Position numbers and translations under genes: made by a program. From the NCBI GenBank assembly GCA_035652535.1, contig DASRDP010000002.1, positions 1 to 47,319 of the forward strand: a stretch of 47,319 nt of DNA, written 5' to 3'. Of this stretch, positions 16,716 through 25,282 are shown in pieces; position 1 is the stretch's first letter, and the number at the start of each line of letters is the position of its first letter. Origin of the DNA: Chloroflexota bacterium (GTDB lineage Bacteria > Chloroflexota > UBA6077 > SHYK01). Under the pieces are notes generated by a model that had not been told where the DNA came from, made no database searches, and saw only the letters and a program-made list of their open reading frames with translations.

Positions 16716-17486
16716 CTACCGCGCTCCGATAAGCGCGAACAGGGCGTGCTGGGGATCCGTTCCCTGCACGATCCACATCCCCCCGGGGACCTCCATGGGA
16801 CCATTGACGATCTGTCCGCCGGCCGTTCGGACCCGCTCGACCGCGCCGTCGATGCTGGCCACGTTGATGTAGTACGTCCAGTAGCCGGTGGGTGCCTGGG
16901 GCGGCTTGGTCATCATCCCGCCGAGAGTCACGTCGTCGGTGCCGAAGATCTGATAAACGCCCATTGGCCCCATGTCCATCGCTTCCTTCTTTACCCATCC
17001 GAACAGGCGCGAGTAGAACGCGAAGCCTGCTTCCACGTCGCTGGCGTAGAGCTCGTTCCACCCGATGTGTCCTCGCTCCATTTGCTGCACGGTCGATTCG
17101 GAGTCCGGATTTGCCGGGGTGTAGATTCCGATAACGGAACCGCCGGGGTCCGCGATGGGCGTAAAGCGCCCGACGTTCGGAATGTCCATCGGCGGGTTGA
17201 GCACGCGTCCTCCACTGGCGGTGGCCTGATTGGCGGTCGCGTCGACGTCCGCCACGGCTACGTAGCCCAGCCAGTTTGGGGGAGCACCCATTCGCCGCGC
17301 TGGCTCGGGGAGTGTCATGAGCCCCGCCACGTGCTCGCCGCCGGCCTTGAACACCCAATACTCCATTCCGGGTGTTTGCGCGTCCATCGGCTCCCAACCT
17401 ACCACGCGGCTGTAGAAATCGCGCGCCGCGGGCAGATCCGTCGTCAGCAGCTCATACCAAACAAAGGTCCCGTTCGTGATCGGCAT
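16716..17486 (-). CDS. Two-domain VOC (glyoxalase/bleomycin-resistance) family protein
   Basis: A 256-residue protein with two vicinal-oxygen-chelate units, roughly residues 5-122 and 135-254. Each starts with a characteristic strand (VWYELLTTDLPAARDFY and GWNELYASDVEAGFAFYSRLFGW). The layout matches the CFP32/hydroxylase-like double-VOC proteins common in Actinobacteria and Chloroflexota. Members bind metal or small molecules and may act as dioxygenases, lyases or resistance proteins; no assignment is possible here. The ATG at 17486 follows GGGAGGAAACA; an earlier in-frame ATG at 17540 lacks a ribosome site. It lies downstream of another VOC gene in the same direction. Confidence 0.88.
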   Translation of the reverse strand: MPITNGTFVWYELLTTDLPAARDFYSRVVGWEPMDAQTPGMEYWVFKAGGEHVAGLMTLPEPARRMGAPPNWLGYVAVADVDATANQATASGGRVLNPPMDIPNVGRFTPIADPGGSVIGIYTPANPDSESTVQQMERGHIGWNELYASDVEAGFAFYSRLFGWVKKEAMDMGPMGVYQIFGTDDVTLGGMMTKPPQAPTGYWTYYINVASIDGAVERVRTAGGQIVNGPMEVPGGMWIVQGTDPQHALFALIGAR

Positions 17487-17575
17487 TGTTTCCTCCCGGC
17501 GAGCGGTCTGCGAGTTCGATGTCGAAGGGATGAGGGGCACACAATCATCTTAGCCCGTCGCGCCGGTTATTCGCG

Positions 17576-17589
17576 CCCCCGGCCGGGGG
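17576..17589. repeat. Perfect GC palindrome between two VOC genes
   Basis: CCCCCGGCCGGGGG is a perfect 14-bp palindrome directly after the stop of the VOC gene at 17590 (minus strand) and before the next VOC gene. There is no T-run, so it is not a textbook terminator. It could act as an attenuating hairpin or stabilise the 3' end of the upstream transcript. Confidence 0.35.
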
Positions 17590-18033
17590 TCAGTCCTCGA
17601 AGGGGAATCCGCGCCGGGTCAGCTCCTGGCGCGCGCGCTCGCGGCTCTCCATGGGGACCGTGAATTCGAAGTGGTACCCGTCGGGATCGTCAAACATGAT
17701 TGACATGCGTGTGCCGAAATTCCCAAAGCGCAACGGGATGCCAAAGGATCGAAAGCGCTCAACCCACGTGTCGAAGTCCTCGTACCGGATAACGTAGGCA
17801 TGGTGCTGGCCCTCACCGCCGGGAGATGGGCGCTGATGGTCGTCGGGCTCGAAGAAATCGATGGTCGTGTTGGCGAGCCGAACGGCGACCGGTCCGCCGC
17901 CGGCCCGCGAGCGCTCCCGCGATTGCGCGCCGAGAACCTCCGTGTAGAAGCGCTTGGTGCGCTCGATGTCGCTCGAGACCAGGGTCCAGTGGTCGATGCG
18001 CTCAACGGGCGGAGCCTGGATGTTGACTGCCAT
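17590..18033 (-). CDS. Single-domain VOC family protein
   Basis: A 147-residue single VOC unit. The start (IDHWTLVSSDIERTKRFYTEVLG) and the end (MSIMFDDPDGYHFEFTV) are typical, with the first-strand His14 of DHW and the Glu of the final strand as expected metal ligands. The ATG at 18033 follows GGAGAG at 7 nt; a much longer open frame upstream is not supported by any site. It reads in the same direction as the two-domain VOC gene downstream, with about 100 nt and a GC palindrome between them. Substrate unknown. Confidence 0.87.
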   Translation of the reverse strand: MAVNIQAPPVERIDHWTLVSSDIERTKRFYTEVLGAQSRERSRAGGGPVAVRLANTTIDFFEPDDHQRPSPGGEGQHHAYVIRYEDFDTWVERFRSFGIPLRFGNFGTRMSIMFDDPDGYHFEFTVPMESRERARQELTRRGFPFED

Positions 18034-18160
18034 GGCGCTTCTCTCCGGGGTCTTGATGACAGATGGTAGCATGCGTGCCGACCCAGCGGGTCCGCGGAAC
18101 CGTTCTCCATGGGCGGTGCCCGGCCGATCACCACGATCGGTCGGACCGGACAGATCGGCG

Positions 18161-18628
18161 CTAGGGCGCGAGCTGGCCTCGGATGGCGCCGCCGGGGAAG
18201 TCCCCATCATGGATATTAAAGTAGTAACCGCTCGGGTTCTCAGCGATGGACTGAAGCAGGCCCGCTTCCACCTGGGTGCACCCGGCGAATGAATTCGTCG
18301 TCGGCCTCGGCAGGTCACCACCGCCGCCCACGAAACCCACGACGATGGGGCCATCTTCACCGGCGACGCCCCGGTGGATGTGCGCGCCCGTGACGGGCAG
18401 CGAGCCAATCGCATAGCTCGCCTCCACGCAGATCGCACCCGCGGCAGAATCGAGGGTGATCAGCGCGGTCCCGCTGCCGGTGGGGTCACCCCCGCTGGGC
18501 TCTGCCGCGCCGCTCAGCGTGACGCCGAACGATGGGCCGCCGGAGACGGGGCCGCCCTTTGCCGCCACGGAACCAACGAGAACTAGGGTCAGGACGACGA
18601 AGAGCACCGGTGCCACGAACCGCTTCAC
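18161..18628 (-). CDS. Secreted CHRD-domain protein
   Basis: A 155-residue secreted protein. The GTG start at 18628 is 6 nt after AGGAGG. Residues 1-23 form a Sec signal peptide ending in VAAKG without a lipobox. The rest is one CHRD domain: FGVTLSGAAE, then GSGTALITLDSAAGAICVE, TGAHIHRGVAGEDGPIVV and NIHDGDFPGGAIRGQL, which are the classic landmarks. The GAHIH and NIHDGDFPGG histidines are the conserved pair. CHRD domains occur in chordin and in many bacterial surface proteins; a biochemical role in bacteria is not established. It stands alone, with more than 120 nt on each side. Confidence 0.9.
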   Translation of the reverse strand: MKRFVAPVLFVVLTLVLVGSVAAKGGPVSGGPSFGVTLSGAAEPSGGDPTGSGTALITLDSAAGAICVEASYAIGSLPVTGAHIHRGVAGEDGPIVVGFVGGGGDLPRPTTNSFAGCTQVEAGLLQSIAENPSGYYFNIHDGDFPGGAIRGQLAP

Positions 18629-18966
18629 GGAACATCCTCCTCGAATCTCGATCGTGAGCTGCGAGCCGATCTTGGCACATCCTGCTCGAGCCCGATTAGT
18701 TCTACGTGAGACGTCCAACCGCGGATTGTCGTCTACGCGTTTCAAATTGGCAAGGTCATCCATCCTTCTTCGCCCGCTGGCCGTGAATGACCGTTTCCGA
18801 CGGGCTCTCGCGCCAGCATCCGCTGCTCCCCGGCACCACCCCGGCAGATGGCAAACGCGCTACCCCCATGGGTCTGGAGCACGCGCGCTTGGCCCACTTA
18901 TGGTCATGGGAGAGGCAAGGAGCGCGACCCGGCAGCCGGGCAGGATCGGCGGGGTTAGGATGAGCC
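18629..18966. other. Intergenic region, no gene seen
   Basis: These 338 bases separate the CHRD gene and the small membrane protein, which are transcribed apart. Apart from the ribosome site of the CHRD gene at 18633-18641 I see no coding potential, RNA gene or clear repeat. Promoters for both flanking genes are presumably here, but I cannot place them with confidence. Confidence 0.4.
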
Positions 18967-19230
18967 ATGCGGCAGCGATCGAGACCCCAGACCTTTGCCG
19001 AGCGCGTAGGCGCAACACACGACGAAGAGCAGCGCGAGGAAGACTCATACCAGCCGCCCGTGGAGCTGCTGATCGAAGCCCGTGAGATCAAAGAGGAAAA
19101 AGCATACCCGAGTTGGTGGCTGCTCTTGATCGGGTTCGAGCTGCTGGCCGCCTGCCTGATCATCGCCGTCGCGATCGTGCTGGGTTACCTCTACGTGACG
19201 TCTCGTGTCCCGGAAGGTTGGCTCTTCTGA
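18967..19230 (+). CDS. Small single-pass membrane protein, unknown
   Basis: An 87-residue protein not assigned to a family. The first 45 residues are charged and acidic (THDEEQREEDSYQPP), followed by one strong transmembrane helix (WWLLLIGFELLAACLIIAVA through LGYLYV) and a short tail (VPEGWLF). This suggests a cytoplasmic N-terminus with the C-terminus outside, or a helper subunit of a membrane complex. A weak AGGA lies 6 nt before the ATG. The nitroreductase gene is convergent about 60 nt downstream. Composition and the clean helix support a real gene, but there is no independent evidence. Confidence 0.55.
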   Translation: MRQRSRPQTFAERVGATHDEEQREEDSYQPPVELLIEAREIKEEKAYPSWWLLLIGFELLAACLIIAVAIVLGYLYVTSRVPEGWLF

Positions 19231-19291
19231 GCGCGACAGTCCGTTTGAGCGCCGCTGAGACATGGCGCGCCGAGCGCACCCGGTCGCGGAC

Positions 19292-19714
19292 TTAGGCCTC
19301 CTCCGTTCGCTGCAAGATGACGACCGGGATGATTCTGGACGTCTTTCGCTGATAGTCGGCAAATTGTGGGAAGAGTTGTGCCTGGCGAGCGTAGAGAGCG
19401 TCGCGGTCTGTCCCACTGGCGACGGTCGCTCGCGCCGAGTACCGTTCCGCGCCGATTTCGACCGTCACCATCGGGTTGGCCACCAAGTTGTGGTACCAGT
19501 CGGGGTGAGTCGGCGAACCGCCGTGGGTTGCGAATATCGCGAGCCGGTCGCCGTCGCGCAGGTACATGACCGGCGTCGTGTAGGGCTTGTGGCTCTTCGC
19601 GCCAATCGTGGTGAGAAGCAGCAGCGGCCGCCCCGCTTGCTGGCCGCCGACGATTCCTCGGTTGGCCCGGAACTCCTCGATAACGCGCCGATTGCGCTCG
19701 CGCGGGTCCTGCAC
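19292..19714 (-). CDS. DDN-type (F420-dependent nitroreductase family) protein
   Basis: A 140-residue split-beta-barrel flavin/deazaflavin reductase. The pattern RPLLLLTTIGAKSHKPYTTPVMY, then DWYHNLVANPMVTVEIG, is the hallmark of the nitroreductase/deazaflavin-dependent family exemplified by Mycobacterium Ddn. These use F420H2 (some use FMN or heme) to reduce quinones, nitro compounds and enones. The GTG start at 19714 follows AAAGGAGGAGAAG. The neighbours give no pathway. F420 use would imply the organism makes F420, which is known in Chloroflexota but cannot be seen here. Confidence 0.9.
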   Translation of the reverse strand: MQDPRERNRRVIEEFRANRGIVGGQQAGRPLLLLTTIGAKSHKPYTTPVMYLRDGDRLAIFATHGGSPTHPDWYHNLVANPMVTVEIGAERYSARATVASGTDRDALYARQAQLFPQFADYQRKTSRIIPVVILQRTEEA

Positions 19715-19797
19715 CTTCTCCTCCTTTCCTGCCCTTGTCGATTGGACCTGGGCGCCGATACCGAGTGGACCTGCACCGCTCGTCGAGGCTCGCTTGG

Positions 19798-20022
19798 TCA
19801 GGGGTCTTCAGGGCTCGGCGGAATGATGAGCGCAAGGGCAACGTACAGGAGGACATCGAGCGCCAGCATCGGCGGTAGGAATATGCTGACAATGACCCAG
19901 ACGACCCGCGCGATCGTGGGATCGACCCCGATGTACTCCGCGATTCCGCCTACGACCCCGGCGAGCATGCGGTTCTTTCGGGAGCGGTACAGGCGTCGCG
20001 CGGGTCCACCCTCCGGTTGCAC
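19798..20022 (-). CDS. PspC-domain small membrane protein
   Basis: A 74-residue protein consisting almost wholly of a PspC domain: RRLYRSRKNRMLAGVVGGIAEYIGVDPTIARVVW followed by a hydrophobic segment and LIIPPSPE. PspC domains take part in envelope-stress responses or anchor other proteins to the membrane. The GTG start at 20022 has AGGAGG 7 nt upstream. It is upstream of and in the same direction as the nitroreductase gene (83 nt), so the two could be co-transcribed. Confidence 0.9.
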   Translation of the reverse strand: MQPEGGPARRLYRSRKNRMLAGVVGGIAEYIGVDPTIARVVWVIVSIFLPPMLALDVLLYVALALIIPPSPEDP

Positions 20023-20463
20023 GAGACGACCTCCTGCGTACTGCGACCCCAGTCACCGCGTCCTTCGACGTCGCTCTTTCTCTACTCTGCCTCTCAGGCA
20101 GCCAGCGGTCAAGCGGCCGATGTGCGGGGACCGACAGATCCTATACACCCCGAGGTGCGGGGCAATGACGTCGAAACCAAGGGTGATTCTGACGGTGAGC
20201 CCAGAAGCGTTGGCCCGCGCGGACGGGTAGTCGTCTCCTCCCTCGGCGGGGCTTCGCGAACCACCCGTGCGGCCGTGTGCACCCCCGGCGAAGGGCGCGT
20301 ACCGTTTCTCTGTCGGCGGCGTAAGTCGCGGCAGGAGACGGACGCGTCCACCGGTCCGGGTGGGCCGGCGCCAGCGAGGCGCTGTTTGCGGAAGGGGGTA
20401 GGCTCTCTCGTGCGCAGGCTCACGCTTGTCGCCCCGCCAGACTCGTTCAGTGGCATCGAGGCC
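20023..20463. other. Intergenic region without a convincing gene
   Basis: About 440 bases between the divergent PspC and membrane-protein genes. The frame of the membrane protein is open back to 20017, but the upstream part is rich in Arg, Gly and Pro and lacks a hydrophobic or domain-like pattern, so I treat it as non-coding. The leader of the membrane protein may start at a GTG at 20410. No repeat, RNA gene or clear promoter was recognised. Confidence 0.35.
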
Positions 20464-21315
20464 ATGCGTACGGCCCGGGGCTGGCCGTCGCGCGCCCCGG
20501 TGCTGCTCTCAATCGCCGCCATGGCCCTCTCGCTGATAGGTTCCGCGGCCGGCTTTTTCATCCCGGGGGTCTATCGCGACGCCCCGGTCTGGGCGGCCGC
20601 CGCACGAGGGTCGGACCTCGTCAACCTCGTGATGGCGCTGCCCACCCTCGCGGCGTCGATGATCCTCGCCAGACGTGGCTCGATCCGGGGGCAGCTCGTC
20701 TGGCTAGGCGCGCTCGGCTATCTCCTCTATGCGTATGCGATCTATGCGTTCGATGTGGCGTTCAACGAGCTATTTCTCGTCTACGTGGCGGCGCTCGGAC
20801 TCGTATTCTGGGCGCTCGTGACACTCCTCCCGCAGGTCCATCCGAGCGTCGTGTACGGACGGCGGCGGGAGGGGATGCCGAGGCGGCTCGTCGCCGGGTA
20901 CCTGGTCGTCGTCGCGAGCGCGACGTTCGCTCTCTGGGTCCGCCAGGATATCCAAGCGCTCGTCAGTGGCGTCACCCCGGCGGGCGTCCGCGCCGCGGGG
21001 ATTCCCACCGATCCCGTCCACGTCCTCGACCTGGCGTTCTTCCTCCCGATCCTCTGGATCGCGGGAGTCCGGTTGTGGCAGGGCAAGCCGACCGGTTACC
21101 TTCTCGCGGGGGCGCTCCTCCCGATGGTGGTCTTCGTCGGGACCTCCGCCGCAGCGGCGGTGGTCATCGAAGGCGCCTCTTCGTCCGGTGCCGCGGGGCC
21201 GGCAGTGGGGCTGGCACTCGTGGCCGGCGCAGGCCTTGTCCTTGGCGTCGCGTTTCTGGGCCACCTCCACGAAGGCCGTCTGGTCGCCGTTCGCCCGGGG
21301 CCACCCGGCTCATAA
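20464..21315 (+). CDS. Polytopic membrane protein of unknown function
   Basis: A 283-residue integral membrane protein with about eight hydrophobic helices, for example LLSIAAMALSLIGSAAGFFI, LVYVAALGLVFWALVTLL, LVAGYLVVVASATFALWV and AGALLPMVVFVGTSAAAAVV. I recognise no named family and see no catalytic motif. The ATG at 20464 is close behind GAGG (2 nt, too near for a good site); an in-frame GTG at 20410 would add 18 residues and is possible. It stands alone: PspC is divergent upstream and the DUF3500 remnant converges downstream, 28 nt away. Confidence 0.7.
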   Translation: MRTARGWPSRAPVLLSIAAMALSLIGSAAGFFIPGVYRDAPVWAAAARGSDLVNLVMALPTLAASMILARRGSIRGQLVWLGALGYLLYAYAIYAFDVAFNELFLVYVAALGLVFWALVTLLPQVHPSVVYGRRREGMPRRLVAGYLVVVASATFALWVRQDIQALVSGVTPAGVRAAGIPTDPVHVLDLAFFLPILWIAGVRLWQGKPTGYLLAGALLPMVVFVGTSAAAAVVIEGASSSGAAGPAVGLALVAGAGLVLGVAFLGHLHEGRLVAVRPGPPGS

Positions 21316-21343
21316 TCGCCACGCGGCGCGAAGGGAGCTTCGG

Positions 21344-21853
21344 TCAAGTCTCGCGCGCGGCGACGTGCTGGCGAAGAATGTCGCGGCCAGAGTCGTTTCC
21401 GTTCGGGGTGCGGACCACGGTGTGGATGTGCGTTCGCGTGGGCACGTCATTGTCGAGAGCGATGCCGGCCTGGTGATCGAATTCGATCAGCAAGACTGGG
21501 CTCTGAACCCGATAGGAGGAGACGCTCTCGTCCCCGCATTCGCCAGCCCATGCGAAGAAGCTTTGGACAGGTGTTCCCGTACCTCGTCCAGCTTTACGCG
21601 CGCCCCGCTGCTCGGCGCTGAGGCTGCCGAGGTACGCCTCGGCAGCGCGCCACATCGGCTCCGTCGAGGCTCCGGTCGCGCGGATCGGGAAGAGGCCAGG
21701 CTCGTCGCGGCCGTCCGCGGTGACGCCGACGAAGGGCTCTGCCACCGCCGCTTGTGCTCGTTCTCGCAAGCGTGGCGCGGGAGAGGCGATGTGGCGGGCG
21801 GCGGTCCCCGGCGGGCGGGGGCGCGGTCGATAGGCGGCGGATTCGCCTGCCAT
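21344..21853 (-). pseudogene. DUF3500 family protein, internally deleted remnant
   Basis: The open frame encodes 169 residues that join the two ends of a DUF3500 protein. Residues about 60-85 are the N-terminal part ([14 protein letters not shown]). From about residue 95 the frame jumps directly to the C-terminal part ([20 protein letters not shown], then [16 protein letters not shown] and [15 protein letters not shown]...LLRQH-like end). Intact DUF3500 proteins are, from memory, roughly 300-400 residues, so the middle half is missing. The start is well preserved (GGAGGATCGCG before the ATG) and the frame stays open, so a shortened product could still be made. DUF3500 has no established function. 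Confidence 0.75.
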
Positions 21854-22019
21854 CGCGATCCTCCTCTGCGCCGATCAAGCCCGTCCGGATGCACCGCCGT
21901 CCTGATGGGAAACCCCGGATGCCCTCGCCTGCTGGAGATGCTTCACGGCGCTGAGCGCGATTATTGCACGGCAATCCCCCTCGCTCGGTCCGACGAGTCG
22001 CCGGAGACGCGATACTCGC

Positions 22020-22646
22020 TCATTGCGCTGGGAACGGAGCGATGATGCGCTGGATTCGCTGCTGCAGGGGCGTGCGGGTGAGCGAGGCAATCTTTTTGAC
22101 GTATGTCGGGAAGGACGTATCGGCCTCGTTGGCCGCGAAGAACGTATCCATGTCCGCCATGCTGCCGAATAGCAGCGTGACGGTGAAGGCTGGACCCGCA
22201 ATCGAACCAATCTGACGCTCCAGCCGGGCGCCGGCCACTCCCGGCCTCTTCGTGTGTATCCGCTCATCGAGCATCGCGCGCAGCTCTGGGCCCTTGCCCG
22301 CGGCCGGTGCCTGGCGATTGCGGATTGCGAACTTGGGCCGGACCGACAGCGGGCCCGTCGTCGCGAGCTGCTCGTACAGGAAGGTGATGCGCTCTTGCGC
22401 AAGGCACTGGTTGATCTTCTGACCTTGCGCCTGGAACGTCGCGTCGAGCGGTCTGTTTTGATAAGCCTCTATGGCCGCCAGATCCTCGAACCGCAGCGCG
22501 TGGACGTAGGCGACCTGGGGCGAGAACATATTCGCGGCGAGGGCGTGGGGAACCGTGCTGGGTGAGTTGTTGCGCTCCTCCAGCGCGGCACGAAGCTCGG
22601 CGCTCTTTCCGAGGGCTGGGACGTGGACGATTCGCTGGGTGTACAC
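22020..22646 (-). CDS. NIPSNAP-like protein with duplicated dimeric alpha-beta-barrel domain
   Basis: A 208-residue protein with two similar halves. Residues 1-95 begin YTQRIVHVPALGKSAELRAAL and contain RFEDLAAIEAY. Residues 105-208 begin FAIRNRQAPAAGKGPELRAML and contain FGSMADMDTFF. Both halves show the beta-alpha-beta pattern of NIPSNAP/ABM-type ferredoxin-like domains, so this is a fused tandem duplication. The GTG start at 22646 follows AAAGGAGGCGCGCC; the longer open frame upstream is not supported. Function is unknown; related domains bind small hydrophobic molecules or act as oxygenases. It is divergent from the YceI gene across 208 nt. Confidence 0.75.
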   Translation of the reverse strand: MYTQRIVHVPALGKSAELRAALEERNNSPSTVPHALAANMFSPQVAYVHALRFEDLAAIEAYQNRPLDATFQAQGQKINQCLAQERITFLYEQLATTGPLSVRPKFAIRNRQAPAAGKGPELRAMLDERIHTKRPGVAGARLERQIGSIAGPAFTVTLLFGSMADMDTFFAANEADTSFPTYVKKIASLTRTPLQQRIQRIIAPFPAQ

Positions 22647-22854
22647 GGCGCGCCTCCTTTCCGGCTTACCGGTTCGCGGCGGCTCGCGTCCGCCGCGGCC
22701 GCAGGAACCGTATGTCCTGAGTGCGATTGCCGCCACGAATTCTCGGTCCGAGCGGACGAACGGAACCCGAACTCTTGGAAGAATTCGTGTTCCACGCGGA
22801 GACACACCCGACCTGCTGCCTTATCATTGCGACCACATTTCGTGGGAGTGCAAG

Positions 22855-23370
22855 ATGGCGTGGGAGTATGACCCGAACCTTTCGAAAGTGGAATGGGCGG
22901 TTGGCTATCTCGGGATCGCCACCATCAAGGGCCGATTCACCAAGGTGCAGGCAAGGCTGAATGTGGATGATCCCGATCCGTGCAACTGGTCGGTCGATGC
23001 GACCATCGACGCCGCGAGCCTCTTTTCCGGGCACCAAGCGATGGATGACCACGTGCGCAGCAGCGACTTCCTCGACGTCGACACCTTCCCGACCATCGCG
23101 TTCAAGACCGCGCGGGTCGAGCGCACGGCCGACGCGTATCGCATGATCGGCTCGCTGACGCTGCACGGGGTGACGCGCGAAGTGGCGCTCGAGGGTTCCT
23201 ATGGGGGCGAGGCGACTGACGCGCGCGGGCGGACGAAGCGGGGCTTCAGCGCACGGGCGACGCTCCGGCGGAGCGATTTCGGGATTCGAAGCGGCATGGT
23301 TGGCGATCGCTCCGTGGCCGGGGAAGAGATCCGCGTCAGCATCGACGTCGTCGCCAATAAGGCAGACTAG
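22855..23370 (+). CDS. YceI family protein
   Basis: A 171-residue YceI-fold protein: a closed beta-barrel that binds long polyisoprenoid-type lipids in characterised members. Landmarks are the opening YDPNLSKVEWAVGYLGIATIKGRF, HVRSSDFLDVDTFPTIAF in the middle, LTLHGVTREVALEG, and SDFGI near the end. No signal peptide is present, so it is likely cytoplasmic, unlike E. coli YceI. The ATG at 22855 is 6 nt after GGGAG; the longer open frame from 22555 runs back over the divergent gene and is rejected. It is convergent with family-5 lipoprotein copy 4, 166 nt away. Confidence 0.93.
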   Translation: MAWEYDPNLSKVEWAVGYLGIATIKGRFTKVQARLNVDDPDPCNWSVDATIDAASLFSGHQAMDDHVRSSDFLDVDTFPTIAFKTARVERTADAYRMIGSLTLHGVTREVALEGSYGGEATDARGRTKRGFSARATLRRSDFGIRSGMVGDRSVAGEEIRVSIDVVANKAD

Positions 23371-23536
23371 CGGCAACGGACAGAGCAATCCGCCCATGGC
23401 CAGATCAACTCCGACGACAACCGCCGTGGCTTCTCCTTCAGGAGTGGCCGCGGCTGCGAGGTGATCACGCAGCCGTCCATTCGCACCTTCAATGGGAAGC
23501 ACCACACCGAGCCCGCCGCCGTCTGAGCTCGGCCGC

Positions 23537-25282
23537 CTATCGGACGTCCCAAGTGTGGGGGAAGTAGGACGGTGGATTGATGGGGTTGCCCGGCGTAGCG
23601 CCCACAACGCGCCCGGCCACCACGTACGGATAGGGGTAGTTGTACAGGGGCATGAAGGCCACGTCGTCTACGAGGACGCGATTGGCCTCAGCCCAGACTT
23701 CGATGCGCTCGTCGCGGCGGAGCGTGCGGTCCACGCGACGGAGCAGCTCGTCCGCCGCAGGATTGGCATAGCCATTGCGGTCGGTCCCCGCCCAGCGATT
23801 CTGGGGGCCCGCGATGAGGGCGCTGTTGAACCGACTGAGGAATCCAGTCTGATTGTCGGGAAGCGCCGTGAACCAAACACCCGAGAAGGTCGCCTCCGCC
23901 TGCACGTCGGCGGGCACGGAGGTGTCCAGCGCCAGGTCGATACCGATGGCGCGGTATTGTTGCTGGAGCACGGGGAAAATCATGCCGGCGTCGCTGGACG
24001 CGTTTCCCGTGCGAAGACTGAGCTGGAAGCGCTCGCCGAGCTTCGTCAGCATCCCGTCAGGGCCTTTCTGCCAGCCTGTTTCGGCGAACAGCGCCTGCGC
24101 CCGGGCCGGATCCGGGTCATAGTGGATCGCCCGCTCCTCGACGACCTTCCCCAAGGCGCTGTCCGGATACGTGGTGCTGTTCACAACCTCAGCTGCACCG
24201 GGCGCGGCGGTTTCGGCAAGCTCCGCCCGGTCCATCGCGTACATGAGCGCCTTGCGCACGCGAACGTCGGTAAGGTCGCGAGGCGTCGCGTAGTCGGGCC
24301 GCAGCTGCGGCAGCAGGTGCCTCGCGTTGTTTGGCTGCATCTCCACGGTGCCGCCGCCCGCCTTGGACCATTCTTGCGCGATGATCCGTGCACCCTCGTT
24401 GGAGATGGTCCAGTACGCGATGTCAATCCGCCCGGCGAGCATATTCGCGAGAGCAGCCTGCGTGTCGCGAATAATCGTGAACGTCACGCGATCGATCTTT
24501 GGTCGGCCGAGGAAGTATGCGTCGTTCGCTTGGAGGGTGATGGAGCTGCCGCGGTCCCACGCCACGGCACGAAACGGGCCGCTGCCGACGAACACCCCGG
24601 GATCGGTGAAGTACGCGTTGTCTGAGAATCCGGCCCGTTCCACATCCCCGAGGACGTGGCGCGGCAGCACGTCGAACTCGCGCACGCCGGCCTGAATGCC
24701 CAGTTGGCTCACCTGACCCCAGATGAAGGTCGCCGTGTACGGATCGGGAGTCTCTACCGACTCCACATATCGTGCGATCCCTTGGGGGGCCAGCGTGGTC
24801 GTCGGATCTTTGCTGACCTCCCAGCTGAATTTCAGATCGTCGGAGGTCAGCTCGGCGCCGTCCTGCCACGTGATGCCGTGCCGGAGCTTCCAGGTAACCT
24901 CCATGCGATCATCGTCCAGGACCTTCCACGTCCCATCATCGAGCGACGGAAGGTCCGTGACGAGCCAGGGCACCAGCTCATCCCGAGCGTCGTGGGTCGT
25001 GAGATACGCGTTCGTGAACTCGCGGAAGTAGCGGCTGGGAACCGCGGCGGCGCCGAGCCCGGACATGCTGCCTGCCAGAGCCGTAGGGTCGATGGGGAAT
25101 GCGATGGTAATCGACTTCGGAGAGGTCTCGGTGGCCGGCGCCTGGGCTCCAGGCGCCGCGCGCCCCGAGGGACCGCCCACGCACCCCGTCGCGATGACCA
25201 CGAGCGCGGCCACATTCGCGCTCGCGCCGCGCTTGAGCCACCCCGCCCATCGCGCGGTGACGGACGACCGTGTGCAGGCCAT
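23537..25282 (-). CDS. Family-5 solute-binding lipoprotein, copy 4
   Basis: A 581-residue lipoprotein with a longer, Arg-rich N-region before the signal peptide; the lipobox reads VIATGC (Cys about residue 34). Landmarks of SBP_bac_5 are WKLRHGITWQDGAELTSDD, FVGSGPFRAVAWDRG, LGRPKIDRVTFTII and a terminal FPHTWDVR. GGGAGG lies just before the ATG. It differs from copies 1-3 and 8 (FVGSGPFRAVAW instead of TDYVGxGPY) and also from copies 5-6, so it is its own subgroup and presumably binds another ligand. The CoA-binding protein lies 306 nt upstream in the same direction. Confidence 0.92.
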   Translation of the reverse strand: MACTRSSVTARWAGWLKRGASANVAALVVIATGCVGGPSGRAAPGAQAPATETSPKSITIAFPIDPTALAGSMSGLGAAAVPSRYFREFTNAYLTTHDARDELVPWLVTDLPSLDDGTWKVLDDDRMEVTWKLRHGITWQDGAELTSDDLKFSWEVSKDPTTTLAPQGIARYVESVETPDPYTATFIWGQVSQLGIQAGVREFDVLPRHVLGDVERAGFSDNAYFTDPGVFVGSGPFRAVAWDRGSSITLQANDAYFLGRPKIDRVTFTIIRDTQAALANMLAGRIDIAYWTISNEGARIIAQEWSKAGGGTVEMQPNNARHLLPQLRPDYATPRDLTDVRVRKALMYAMDRAELAETAAPGAAEVVNSTTYPDSALGKVVEERAIHYDPDPARAQALFAETGWQKGPDGMLTKLGERFQLSLRTGNASSDAGMIFPVLQQQYRAIGIDLALDTSVPADVQAEATFSGVWFTALPDNQTGFLSRFNSALIAGPQNRWAGTDRNGYANPAADELLRRVDRTLRRDERIEVWAEANRVLVDDVAFMPLYNYPYPYVVAGRVVGATPGNPINPPSYFPHTWDVR

